A stretch of DNA of 64,000 nucleotides from Lachnospiraceae bacterium (GTDB taxonomy: Bacteria; Bacillota; Clostridia; Lachnospirales; Lachnospiraceae), in the NCBI GenBank assembly GCA_017461725.1, contig JAFTXG010000022.1, positions 1 to 64,000 on the forward strand. Reading direction: 5' to 3'. Below are positions 1 to 7,823 of this stretch, piece by piece. Position 1 is the first letter of the stretch. The number at the start of each line of letters is the position of its first letter. The notes below the pieces were generated by a model that searched no databases, was not told where the DNA came from, and saw only the letters and a program-made list of their open reading frames with translations. The translations under genes and the position numbers were made by a program.

Positions 1-145
1 TCCAAGAGACCCGTTTACGGGTAGCAAGTAATCAAACGCGTGGCTGGCAGGCCAAACGAAAGACGCATTTATGCGTGGCTAGTAGAGAAGGGCTATGCCC
101 GAAAAAGAAAAACCGCCCGCTATGCGGGCGGATGGTTATTTTTGG
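1..145 (+). other. 3' part of a possible structured non-coding RNA
   Basis: No credible gene is seen here. The stretch is a run of short, tight hairpins: ACCCG/CGGGT (10-23), ACGCAT/ATGCGT (63-76), GGGC/GCCC (90-100) and the final terminator stem (113-131). Such a chain ending in a terminator suggests the 3' end of a structured transcript whose start lies outside the window. I could not match it to a known RNA family. The small open frame at 40-279 has no recognisable features and runs through the terminator. Confidence 0.35.
113..143 (+). terminator. Rho-independent terminator
   Basis: CCGCCCGC (113-120) and GCGGGCGG (124-131) form a perfect 8-bp GC stem with a 3-nt loop, followed by a T-rich tail (136-143). 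It ends whatever is transcribed from upstream of the window. Confidence 0.75.
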
Positions 146-556
146 AAACATTGTATGATTTAGGTGTCAAAAGTGATTACGGATTGTTTCGCTGCATAGC
201 AGCTCCCACAATCCTGCCCACAATTCGGAATACATGGGCCCCCTGCCCCACTTCTTCCTCATTGTGGGGCGTGTCATAAAGTCCTTCCTCCACCGCCATG
301 CAAGCATGGCGTGAAGTCGGACTTTTGTCACTGTAATCATTGTATTCATAAAGCAAAAACGCTCTGGTCACTATCGCGCGGTAAATGTGAACCACCGGTT
401 GCTCGACAGACGGAGATAAAGCTGGTAAAGTAAAGGTACAAAACAGTTAGGCGCACACAGCAAATTAAACCTGATCAAGTGCGAAGACAAATTATGTGTT
501 CGGCCGGGATGGTCCGCGCCGCGCTTGCGTCTAGTAAACGGTAGAAGGAGGAAACC
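146..556. other. Hairpin-rich non-coding leader before the DUF2828 gene
   Basis: No gene is supported in these 410 bases. Visible structures are GCCCCAC/GTGGGGC (245-251/264-270), and a two-tier stem made of AAAGTCC/GGACTTT (278-284/319-325) enclosing the perfect hairpin CGCCATGC/GCATGGCG (294-301/304-311). A possible three-way junction closes with GGCGC/GCGCC (450-454/516-520), with an ACACA/TGTGT arm inside. Because the next gene is a Ro60-like protein, a Y-RNA-like partner transcript is worth considering. This is inference only. Confidence 0.4.
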
Positions 557-2236
557 ATGGAAAGAGCGTTCAGATACGATGGGAAGGATATGGATAAGCA
601 GATCCCGGACTATATCAATATGGGAAATGCGGCCAATTACATGAAACGGTATCAGAATCGTTCGGTGACGGAAAATGGTGCGGTGGGATACCGGACCACC
701 CTGCATTCTCTGGTTGATCTGAATTTCATGGTTTCATCTCTCCGAAATCGTGAAGAGGAATTTATCACAAGAGCGTTTATCAAGGCCTATTACGATTCGC
801 CTAAATACGCGGTGAAATGGCTGTTTTTCCTGCGGGATATCCGCGAGGGAATGGGCGAACGCAGAACCTTCCGCGTTTGCATGAAGTATCTGGCAGAGTC
901 CCACCTGGAGATCGCGAAGGCCGTAATGGAGCTGATCCCGGAATACGGCAGATTTGACGATCTGCTAGTGTTTCTGAATACGGGTCTAGAGGATGAGGTC
1001 TGTCAGTTGATGAAGGCGCAGCTGGACATGGACCTGCTGGCGATGAGGGAGCAAAAACCGATTTCCCTGCTGGCGAAATGGCTTCCGAGTATTAACACAT
1101 CCTCGAAGGAAACACGGAAATGCGCACAGCGCCTTGCTGAGAAGTTCGGTATGAACGCCTGCCAATATCGCAAAATGGTGTCCGCACTCCGGGCATACGG
1201 CGATGTGGTGGAAGTGAAGATGTCGGCTTCCAGGTGGGGAGAAATCGCCTACGAAACGGTTCCGGCCAAGGCAAACCTGAAATACGACAGGGCGTTCGCA
1301 AAGCATGATGAGGAGCGGCGCAGCGAGTATCTTTGGAAGGTGTTCGAAGGAGACGAGCAGTTGAACACAAAGGGCATCATGCCTTATGAGGTGGTCCGCC
1401 GGTTCACGAAGAATGCCGGTTACCGATGCGCTTTGAAGGACGATTTGCTTGCGGAGCTGATGTGGCAGCATATTGTCGAGCAGGGCTTCCAAAATGAGTG
1501 GGGCTTTGACGACTGTATCGTGGTGGCGGACGGTTCCGGCAGTATGTACGACAATGCAAGCGGCTCCACAAGTGTGACAGCGATTGAGATCTGCAATTCG
1601 CTGGCGATTTATTTTGCCGGGCAACTGAAAGGCGTATTTCACAATAAGGCGATCACATTCAGCTCCCGCCCCCAATTCATCGATTTGGAAAAGGGAAACA
1701 GTCTGAAGGAAAAGCTGGAGATCATGCTCGCCCACAATGAAATCGCCAATACCAATATTGAGGCGGTGTTCGATATGCTGCTGGACATGGCCGTCAGCAA
1801 CGCGGTTCCGGCGGAGGAGCTTCCGAAGCAGGTGCTGATCATCTCCGATATGGAGTTTGACGCGGCCAGCGCACCGGACCGCTGGCTCAGCCGGGATGAG
1901 GCATGGAACGAATTCACTCCGGCACTGTTTGAGAGCATCGAAAAACGCTACGAGCAGACCGGATATAAACTGCCGCGTCTCATCTTCTGGAATGTATGCG
2001 GGCGCACCGATACGATCCCGAAAGTGGACAATGAGCAGGGGATCTGCCTGCTGTCCGGGTTCTCCCAGAATGCGATGAAAATAGCCGCAGACCGAGAGAA
2101 AAAAGACCCCTATGATAGCCTGATCCGGGTGTTGGACGGACCGAGGTATGAGGCCGTTGAGAAGGCGATGATGGGGTGGCGGCGTAGAGAGGAAGGGGAA
2201 GAGGCAGTAAAAAACGGCATTGATTTGAACATGTAA
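557..2236 (+). CDS. Ro60/TROVE-like vWA protein (DUF2828 type)
   Basis: The product is 559 aa. The N-terminal two thirds are alpha-helical repeats like those of TROVE/Ro60 proteins (for example FLRDIREGMGERR near residue 95). A C-terminal von Willebrand A domain follows, with the metal-site motif DGSGSMY near residue 325 and IISDMEFD further on. In this family the helical ring binds misfolded or Y-type RNAs, and the vWA domain closes the ring. An AGGAGG ribosome site precedes the ATG. A terminator follows, and the next genes are an RlaP nucleotidyltransferase and a phosphoesterase, which suggests a role in RNA surveillance or repair. The family call is good; the biological role is inferred. 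Confidence 0.8.
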   Translation: MERAFRYDGKDMDKQIPDYINMGNAANYMKRYQNRSVTENGAVGYRTTLHSLVDLNFMVSSLRNREEEFITRAFIKAYYDSPKYAVKWLFFLRDIREGMGERRTFRVCMKYLAESHLEIAKAVMELIPEYGRFDDLLVFLNTGLEDEVCQLMKAQLDMDLLAMREQKPISLLAKWLPSINTSSKETRKCAQRLAEKFGMNACQYRKMVSALRAYGDVVEVKMSASRWGEIAYETVPAKANLKYDRAFAKHDEERRSEYLWKVFEGDEQLNTKGIMPYEVVRRFTKNAGYRCALKDDLLAELMWQHIVEQGFQNEWGFDDCIVVADGSGSMYDNASGSTSVTAIEICNSLAIYFAGQLKGVFHNKAITFSSRPQFIDLEKGNSLKEKLEIMLAHNEIANTNIEAVFDMLLDMAVSNAVPAEELPKQVLIISDMEFDAASAPDRWLSRDEAWNEFTPALFESIEKRYEQTGYKLPRLIFWNVCGRTDTIPKVDNEQGICLLSGFSQNAMKIAADREKKDPYDSLIRVLDGPRYEAVEKAMMGWRRREEGEEAVKNGIDLNM

Positions 2237-2237
2237 G

Positions 2238-2303
2238 AGGCTACATAGAAGTACCGGCGGACGGAGAGGGTTTCTCTTTCGTTTATTCTGTGTAGCCTTT
2301 TTC
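2238..2303 (+). terminator. Terminator after the DUF2828 gene
   Basis: AGGCTACATAGAA (2238-2250) pairs with TTCTGTGTAGCCT (2286-2298), followed by a short T tract. It separates the Ro-like gene from the next transcription unit. Confidence 0.7.
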
Positions 2304-2373
2304 AAATGAAATTTCGGAGCTGTTTTTTTACAGCCCCTCGTCTGCTTAGAAATTGGTGAAATTCAAATAATCA

Positions 2374-2443
2374 TTGAGCGTATCTGGTATAAATGGTATA
2401 ATAGAATATGAGCGGAGCAACGATTAAGTAATACTTAATTGTT
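2374..2443 (+). promoter_or_regulatory. Promoter and palindrome before the nucleotidyltransferase
   Basis: TTGAGC (2374-2379) and TATAAT (2397-2402) are spaced by 17 bp. Just downstream, ATTAAGTA (2423-2430) and TACTTAAT (2432-2439) form a perfect inverted repeat with a 1-nt centre, extended by near-matching flanks to 2419-2443. Its place at about +15 fits an operator or a 5' hairpin. Confidence 0.65.
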
Positions 2444-2461
2444 CGTTAAAGGAGAGGTTGT

Positions 2462-3214
2462 GTGAAAGAGATAATTCAAGAAAAACTTAATGAGATTGAG
2501 GTCCGCGAAAACATCCGGATTCTCCACTGCATCGAATCTGGCAGCCGTGCCTGGGGTTTTGCCTCACCGGACAGTGATTACGATGTGCGCTTTATTTATG
2601 TGAGACCAAAGGACTTTTATCTGCGTCTGGACAAGACGAGAGATGTGATTGAGTGGCAGTTGGATGACACACTGGATATCAATGGCTGGGATGTGCAGAA
2701 AGCATTGACGCTGCTTCACAAGTCCAATCCCACACTGTTTGAGTGGAATTCATCTTCCATCGTGTACCGCACGACGGAGGAGTGGCAGCAGATATCTGCG
2801 GTGATCAACCGATACTTCGTCGCGAAGTCCGGACTGTATCATTATCTGAGTACAGCAAAGAGTAACTACCGAGAGTATCTGAGAGGAGAGACAGTGCGAC
2901 TCAAGAAGTATTTCTATGTGCTGCGGCCTTTGCTGGCGTGCAAGTGGATACTGGCCGAGGGGACACCGCCGCCAATGCTGTTTCGGACGCTGATGGAGAA
3001 ATACCTCGACCCGGAGATCAGACCGGATGTGGAGCGGCTTTTGGAGCTAAAAATGACCATGCCGGAGATCGGTGAGGGGAAAAGGTTCGATCGGGTGAAT
3101 GATTATCTAGATCGGAATATTGAGGAGATCGGGAAGATCATCGCGACGCTACCACCGGAAGAGTTCGCGGGGTGGGATGAGTTGAATGAGATGTTTTTGG
3201 GGTTGTTGAGATAA
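2462..3214 (+). CDS. RlaP-type predicted nucleotidyltransferase
   Basis: The product is 250 aa of the DNA polymerase beta nucleotidyltransferase superfamily, RlaP (RNA-ligase-associated) type. The N-terminal catalytic signature GSRAWGFASPDSDYDVR carries the GS and the DxD metal ligands, and a later acidic stretch with DINGWD could give the third acidic residue. The GTG start is chosen because AAAGGAGAGG lies at a normal distance. RlaP proteins are known to associate with RNA ligase and repair operons and probably transfer a nucleotide to RNA ends. Its neighbour here is a Ro-like protein upstream, with a phosphoesterase downstream. The substrate is unknown. Confidence 0.8.
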   Translation: MKEIIQEKLNEIEVRENIRILHCIESGSRAWGFASPDSDYDVRFIYVRPKDFYLRLDKTRDVIEWQLDDTLDINGWDVQKALTLLHKSNPTLFEWNSSSIVYRTTEEWQQISAVINRYFVAKSGLYHYLSTAKSNYREYLRGETVRLKKYFYVLRPLLACKWILAEGTPPPMLFRTLMEKYLDPEIRPDVERLLELKMTMPEIGEGKRFDRVNDYLDRNIEEIGKIIATLPPEEFAGWDELNEMFLGLLR

Positions 3215-3227
3215 GTGAAAATGGTGA

Positions 3228-3247
3228 GGGATGGCTCCGGCCATCCC
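3228..3247 (+). other. Intercistronic hairpin
   Basis: GGGATGGC and GCCATCCC form a perfect 8-bp stem with a TCCG tetraloop between the nucleotidyltransferase stop and the phosphoesterase ribosome site. No T tract follows, so it is more likely an mRNA stabiliser or processing site than a full terminator. Confidence 0.5.
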
Positions 3248-3272
3248 TTAACGATCAATAAGGGGGAACGCA

Positions 3273-3962
3273 ATGATTTACATTACAGGGGATACACACG
3301 GAAGTTTTGAGCGCTTTGAGAATTTTTGCAGGGAGAATCACACGACCAAAGAGGATATCCTGATCATCCTGGGCGATGCAGGAGTGAATTACTACGGCGG
3401 TGTGAGAGATGACATCAAAAAGGAATATCTGGAAGGTCTGCCGATCACGCTGTTCTGCATCCACGGCAATCATGAGCAGCGCCCGTCCACGATCCCGACT
3501 TACGCGGAGCAGGAATGGAACGGCGGCATCGTCTATGTGGAGAAGGAATATCCGAGCATCATCTTCGCCAAGGACGGCGAGATCTATGATTTGGATGGCC
3601 GGAAGGCCATCGCCATCGGCGGGGCATACAGCATCGACAAGATGTTACGAATCGTTTACGGATATGGCTGGTGGGCGGATGAGCAGCCGTCCGAAGAGAT
3701 CAAGCAATATGTGGAGAAGCAGTTGAAGGCGCGGGACTGGAAGATTGATGTGGTGCTGTCTCACACGGTGCCGCTGAAATATGAGCCGACGGAGGTGTTC
3801 CTGCCGGGAGTCGATCAGAGCCGGGTGGATAAGTCCACGGAGGAATGGCTGGGGAAGATTGAGGAGAGGCTGGAGTATCGGAAGTGGTATTGCGGGCATT
3901 ATCATACGGAGAAGAAGGTGGGGAAGGTGAGGATGATGTTTGAAACAATTGAGCTTTTCTAA
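3273..3962 (+). CDS. Calcineurin-like metallophosphoesterase
   Basis: The product is 229 aa with all the metal-binding blocks of the family: GDTHG (residues 6-10), LGDAG, GNHEQ, a later SHT, and GHYH near the C-terminus. These bind two metal ions and hydrolyse phosphoester bonds. AAGGGGG precedes the ATG. It follows the RlaP gene by 58 nt with only a hairpin between, so the two are probably co-transcribed. In an RNA-repair setting it could process phosphate ends, but that is inference. A diverged, frameshifted copy lies at 12217-12904. Confidence 0.85.
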   Translation: MIYITGDTHGSFERFENFCRENHTTKEDILIILGDAGVNYYGGVRDDIKKEYLEGLPITLFCIHGNHEQRPSTIPTYAEQEWNGGIVYVEKEYPSIIFAKDGEIYDLDGRKAIAIGGAYSIDKMLRIVYGYGWWADEQPSEEIKQYVEKQLKARDWKIDVVLSHTVPLKYEPTEVFLPGVDQSRVDKSTEEWLGKIEERLEYRKWYCGHYHTEKKVGKVRMMFETIELF

Positions 3963-4006
3963 TATACTTATTAAACAAGAATGACATAATAGATGTATTT
4001 GCCAAC

Positions 4007-4052
4007 AAGGCACTAATTACTGGAATTAAACCCGGTGGTTAGTGTCTTTTGT
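4007..4052 (+). terminator. Terminator after the phosphoesterase gene
   Basis: AAGGCACTAA (4007-4016) pairs with TTAGTGTCTTTT (4039-4050), with further pairing inside the loop (ACTGG with CCGGT). The T-rich 3' arm fits a terminator. Confidence 0.55.
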
Positions 4053-4103
4053 TATATGGATCGTGCACGAAACCCCCCTTTTTCTTTCGGGAATATATGG
4101 GGT

Positions 4104-4167
4104 GGACCAAAACTGGTCCCTAATATAATCGGGAGGAGACTAAAATAAAAAGGACTAGAATGGGTCC
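4104..4167 (+). promoter_or_regulatory. Twin operators around the HTH gene promoter
   Basis: GGACCAAAACTGGTCC (4104-4119) is a 6-4-6 perfect palindrome. A second, imperfect copy, GGACTAGAATGGGTCC, lies at 4152-4167, 48 bp downstream. A TATAAT box (4124-4129) lies between them with no good -35 hexamer. The layout is typical of autorepression by the Cro/CI-type protein encoded immediately downstream. Confidence 0.65.
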
Positions 4168-4178
4168 TTGGAGGAGAC

Positions 4179-4418
4179 ATGGATAATCAAAAAATAAAGA
4201 CTGATACAAACAATACAATTGGGAAGAATATTCGTGAAGCTCGTCAGAGAGCCGGAATAGGGCAGACAGAGTTAGTGAGTAGATTACAGCTCTTAGATAT
4301 TAAAATGACGCGGGAAACGTTAGTGAAGCTTGAGCGCGGAGTACAGCATATTCAGTTAGAACAGCTAAAGGGAATAAAGCAAGTATTAGGGGTATCTTAC
4401 GAAGAACTTTTAGATTAG
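4179..4418 (+). CDS. Cro/CI-family (XRE) transcriptional regulator
   Basis: The product is 79 aa and is essentially one helix-turn-helix domain (IGKNIREARQRAGIGQTELV, then TRETLVKLERG). GGAGGAG precedes the ATG. It lies 15 nt before the SRA-HNH nuclease gene and is therefore probably the controller of the restriction-like operon, acting on the two GGACC palindromes upstream. Confidence 0.8.
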   Translation: MDNQKIKTDTNNTIGKNIREARQRAGIGQTELVSRLQLLDIKMTRETLVKLERGVQHIQLEQLKGIKQVLGVSYEELLD

Positions 4419-4433
4419 TGAAGGAGAAAAGCG

Positions 4434-5300
4434 ATGTTTAGTCCGGGGATAAGCATTGGCGCAGAATTAACAAATGAAGAAATGAGATCACTATTTAAGT
4501 GTGGGAATATGGGCGGCATGCGCCGGTCAAAGCAGACTGGTACATTGGTGATCATTTCAGATGATACAAAGGGATTGTATCGTGATGTGTGGAAGAATGG
4601 AGTTCTTCATTATACAGGAATGGGAAAAGTTGGAGATCAGGTCCTTGAGGGAAACCAGAATGAAACATTATACTATTCTGATACAAATGGTGTAGAAGTA
4701 CATTTATTTGAGGTGTTGCAAAAAGCGGTATACACGTATAGAGGTATTGTTAAGTTGGTCGATAAGCCATACAAAAGCACACAACCAGATGATAATGGCA
4801 ATATGCGTGAGGTATGGATGTTTCCGGTTATGCCAATTTCTGAAATGGCACAGGGGATTTCTCGTGAATTGTCTGAGCAAGAGATTTCCAAGCTGTCGGA
4901 TAAAGAATTAGCCAGGTATGCATCTGTAAAAAATGTCAATAAGGAACCTAAGACAACTGAAACGGTTGTTTATTATCGTGATCCGTACTTAAAACAACTG
5001 GTTAAGCGAATTGCGGATGGAAAATGTCAGTATTGTGGAAATGATGCACCATTTTTGGACAAGGAAGGACAGCCATATCTCGAAGAACATCATGTAGTTA
5101 GGCTGGCAGACGGCGGAAAAGATGTTATCGATAATGTAGTGGCTATTTGTCCAAATTGTCACAGGAAAATGCATGTATTAAAGAATGAGACAGACTTAGT
5201 TGTTTTAACGTCGATAGCAAGCCACAATAGGCGACAATTAGAAAAATATTTAGGGATTTCAGAGATGTATGAAAGAAAGTATAAAAAGCATGAAAGATGA
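4434..5300 (+). CDS. SRA-like/HNH endonuclease (type IV restriction-like)
   Basis: The product is 288 aa. The N-terminal half resembles the SRA-like domain of ScoMcrA-type enzymes (block LHYTGMGKVGDQ near residue 62), which reads modified bases. The C-terminal part is an HNH nuclease with CQYCGN, the EEHHVV catalytic block, and CPNCHRKMH, giving four zinc cysteines and the catalytic histidines. Such architecture is typical of modification-dependent restriction enzymes that cut methylated or hypermodified invading DNA. A regulator lies directly upstream and a NUDIX gene overlaps its end. The target modification cannot be read from the sequence. Confidence 0.8.
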   Translation: MFSPGISIGAELTNEEMRSLFKCGNMGGMRRSKQTGTLVIISDDTKGLYRDVWKNGVLHYTGMGKVGDQVLEGNQNETLYYSDTNGVEVHLFEVLQKAVYTYRGIVKLVDKPYKSTQPDDNGNMREVWMFPVMPISEMAQGISRELSEQEISKLSDKELARYASVKNVNKEPKTTETVVYYRDPYLKQLVKRIADGKCQYCGNDAPFLDKEGQPYLEEHHVVRLADGGKDVIDNVVAICPNCHRKMHVLKNETDLVVLTSIASHNRRQLEKYLGISEMYERKYKKHER

Positions 5301-5688
5301 AATAACAGTACGTGTGGTTGCCGCGATTATTGTTCATGAAGATAGAATTTTAGCAACTCAGCGGGGATATGGTGATTTCAAGGATGGCTGGGAATTTCCT
5401 GGTGGAAAAGTCGAGGAGAATGAAACCCCGCAGGAGGCTTTGGTTCGAGAGATCAAAGAGGAACTGGATGCAGAAATCGAAGTCGGAGAATTGTTGGATA
5501 CGGTAGAGTATGATTATCCGAAATTCCATCTGTCCATGGATTGCTTTATCTGCACGGTGAAATCTGGGGAATTGGTGCTAAAGGAGCATGAGGCCGCGAA
5601 ATGGCTGACGAAAGAGACGCTGGATAGTGTAGACTGGCTGCCGGCGGATAAAGGTGTGGTGGAGAAGATAAAGGCAGTTTTACGTTGA
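5290..5688 (+). CDS. MutT-like NUDIX hydrolase
   Basis: The product is about 132 aa from the ATG at 5290; an in-frame ATG at 5269 is possible. The NUDIX box is complete: GGKVEENETPQEALVREIKE and the following EL. It resembles 8-oxo-dGTP pyrophosphatases, which clean damaged nucleotides from the pool. It overlaps the end of the SRA-HNH gene by 11 nt, so the two are probably translationally coupled. In a modification-dependent restriction setting it might act on modified nucleotides released by digestion, which is inference. Confidence 0.8.
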   Translation: MKDEITVRVVAAIIVHEDRILATQRGYGDFKDGWEFPGGKVEENETPQEALVREIKEELDAEIEVGELLDTVEYDYPKFHLSMDCFICTVKSGELVLKEHEAAKWLTKETLDSVDWLPADKGVVEKIKAVLR

Positions 5689-5729
5689 AATTGAATGTGA
5701 AAATCGACATGATTTAGGAAATAGGGACT

Positions 5730-6203
5730 ATGAACAGAAGAAAATTGTTGCGAAAGTATATCAATATTGCATTGGACTTGTTGTACAGGAGAGATGCACA
5801 TCTGATTAACAATTGTCCAGTGGATATGGTTAAAACAGAACAAAATCACCATGTGGGAGAAAGAGCTATTGTATTTAGATTTGCTCATTATTTACAGAAT
5901 TTAATAGATGATGATCCTGCGTTTAAAGGCTATCATTTGGATTGCGAATATAATCGCAATGGCAGAGAAAATAAGGCGCTTCCGTCGTTTCCAAATGGAA
6001 CATTTCCAGATTTGATCATTCATAGGCGTGGAGATAATGAACATAACTTGCTGATTATGGAATTTAAAACGTACTGGAATTCAGATACAGAAAGAGATAT
6101 CGTGAAAATTAAGGAGTTTAGGGATTCAAACGGAAGGTATAAGTACAAATATGGGGTTTCAGTAGTTATTGGATTAGACGCACCTACATTAACATGGTTG
6201 TGA
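5730..6203 (+). CDS. Small PD-(D/E)XK nuclease-like protein
   Basis: The product is 157 aa. Towards the C-terminus the pattern FPDLIIHRRG followed by LLIMEFKTYW gives the D...ExK core of the PD-(D/E)XK nuclease fold. An ERAIVFRFAHYL segment provides the upstream helix with a Glu. No other domain is seen. It sits between the SRA-HNH/NUDIX pair and a broken HNH gene, so it belongs to a nuclease-rich accessory cluster. The start ATG lacks a strong ribosome site. The precise role is unknown. Confidence 0.6.
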   Translation: MNRRKLLRKYINIALDLLYRRDAHLINNCPVDMVKTEQNHHVGERAIVFRFAHYLQNLIDDDPAFKGYHLDCEYNRNGRENKALPSFPNGTFPDLIIHRRGDNEHNLLIMEFKTYWNSDTERDIVKIKEFRDSNGRYKYKYGVSVVIGLDAPTLTWL

Positions 6204-6236
6204 AACAAATAGAACTAATGAAAAGAGGATCATACC

Positions 6237-7234
6237 ATGCAGCTCCCTTACTCCGACCAACTAAATATCCAATATCTTGGCCGCCTGTTCGACAACACTA
6301 GCGAGTGTTACAAGCTGTTCTGGTTTAAGGCGATCATGACGAAAATCAATGTCGGAAAGGAGAGTATATTCATGAGACAGAGAAATTTTCTGCTGCGACG
6401 AAGCGTGAGAGGATTCTGGAATATCTGCAAAACTGTACAGATAAAGAGGTACTTCGAATTAAGCGTGTGCTGATTGCAAATGTGCCTTACCGCTTGCAAG
6501 CGCCGTTTATGCCCGAATTTAAGGGCAAGGCGTGGGACGTTTCGGAGAAAAGGCTGGTAGAGCGGATCAATGAGCAGAAGCGTCTGATGTATTATTTTGT
6601 TGCTTTCCATGGTCTGCAGACGGAGATTCGGATGGAGGCTGAGTGGCTGTTGTATCTGCAGAAGAATCACGAGATAATTATGGGATGGATTCAGTTTAAT
6701 TTGATCCAGTATCTGCAGCGGCGCAATCCTAGTGTGCCTGGAATTTCAGACAAGCTGTATCCGCCTCAGGAGCACAATCTCACAAGGGTGATTAAATACT
6801 GGAAAAAAATCATGGAGCTTTGCCCGGTGTACGAAATCTATGACCATCAGGAACTGGATGGCAAGGCACTGTCCATTGATCATTTTGTGCCGTGGTCCTA
6901 TGTGGCCCACGATGAGTTCTGGAATCTGCATCCTACGACGAAGCAGATCAACAGCAGCAAAAGCAATCGCTTACCGGATTGGGAACGGTATTTTCCGCTG
7001 CTTGCCGGGCAGGAATTTCTGTCATATCAGATGATCTGGAGGTATGAGCAGATTCATGATGAATTTGAGAAATGTGCGAGAGAGCATCTGAACAATTGGG
7101 AGCTCCAGAGTCGGTTGTATCGGGCCGGGTTGACCGAGCAGGAGTTTAGCGGACAATTGAAGGAAGTCTTGTTGCCGGTGTATGAATCGGCGCGGAATTG
7201 TGGGTTTGGAAATTGGGTGTACGCAAATGAATGA
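6237..7234 (+). pseudogene. HNH endonuclease-family gene, frameshifted and internally deleted
   Basis: Codons from 6237 encode a start typical of a conserved HNH-domain family (MQLPYSDQLN, then LFDNTSECYKLFWF). That frame becomes unrelated after about 42 codons. The rest of the family protein continues in another frame from about 6377 (TEKFSAATKRE, then LEYLQNC) through VPYRLQAPFMPEFKGKAWD to an HNH-like core (SIDHFVPWSYVAHDEFWNL) and the stop at 7234. From memory of the family, about 40 residues are missing at the junction. The downstream part could still be translated from 6467, but without the N-terminal segment. Confidence 0.7.
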
Positions 7235-7817
7235 GACAATCAAGTATTACAACCAACACGCAGCGGAGTTTTATGCGGGCACAGTGAGTGCCGATATGAG
7301 TTATTGCCAAGACAAGTTCTTGGCGTATTTGCCTGCGCAAGGCTGCATTTTGGACGCGGGTTGTGGAAGTGGGCGAGATAGTAAATACTTTATGGAGCGT
7401 GGCTACGAGGTCGAAGCATTCGATGCGTCGGTGGAACTGTGCAAGTTGGCGACCAAAACGATCGGGAAAGAAGTACGTTGCATGCGGTTTGAAGAACTGA
7501 ATGTGGACAGTGAGTTCGATGGGATTTGGGCCAGTGCATCTTTGCTGCATGTTTCCAAGGCAGATTTGCCGGATGTGTTACAGAAGATGCGCCGTGCATT
7601 GATATCCGACGGCGTGTTGTACGCTTCATTTAAGTATGGAAGCGCAGAACGTGTCAAGGATAGCCGATTCTTCAACGATTATACAGAAGATGAAGTGCAG
7701 GAAGTGTTTGAAAAGGCCGGTTTTAGGTGTGTGGAGTGCTTTGTTACCGCGGATGTGAGAGCAGGGCGAGGGGAAGAAAAGTGGGTAAATGTGATTGGAA
7801 AGATAATGTGGGGGTAG
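7227..7817 (+). CDS. Class I SAM-dependent methyltransferase
   Basis: The product is 196 aa from the ATG at 7227, which overlaps the preceding HNH reading frame by 8 nt. Motif I is ILDAGCGSGRDS, followed by the acidic end of strand 2 (VEAFDAS) and a DGIWASASLLHV motif IV region. This is the small-molecule type (methyltransf_11/25-like); no DNA-methylase NPPY is present, so it is unlikely to be a restriction-modification methylase. The substrate is unknown. Confidence 0.75.
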   Translation: MNETIKYYNQHAAEFYAGTVSADMSYCQDKFLAYLPAQGCILDAGCGSGRDSKYFMERGYEVEAFDASVELCKLATKTIGKEVRCMRFEELNVDSEFDGIWASASLLHVSKADLPDVLQKMRRALISDGVLYASFKYGSAERVKDSRFFNDYTEDEVQEVFEKAGFRCVECFVTADVRAGRGEEKWVNVIGKIMWG

Positions 7818-7823
7818 AATAGA

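Noticed and set aside
1..145. CRISPR repeat region or tracrRNA
   Set aside because: No repeated spacer-repeat units and no cas genes occur in the window; the stems differ from each other.
40..279. Possible small protein of 79 aa
   Set aside because: It runs through a strong terminator hairpin, lacks a ribosome site and shows no recognisable features.
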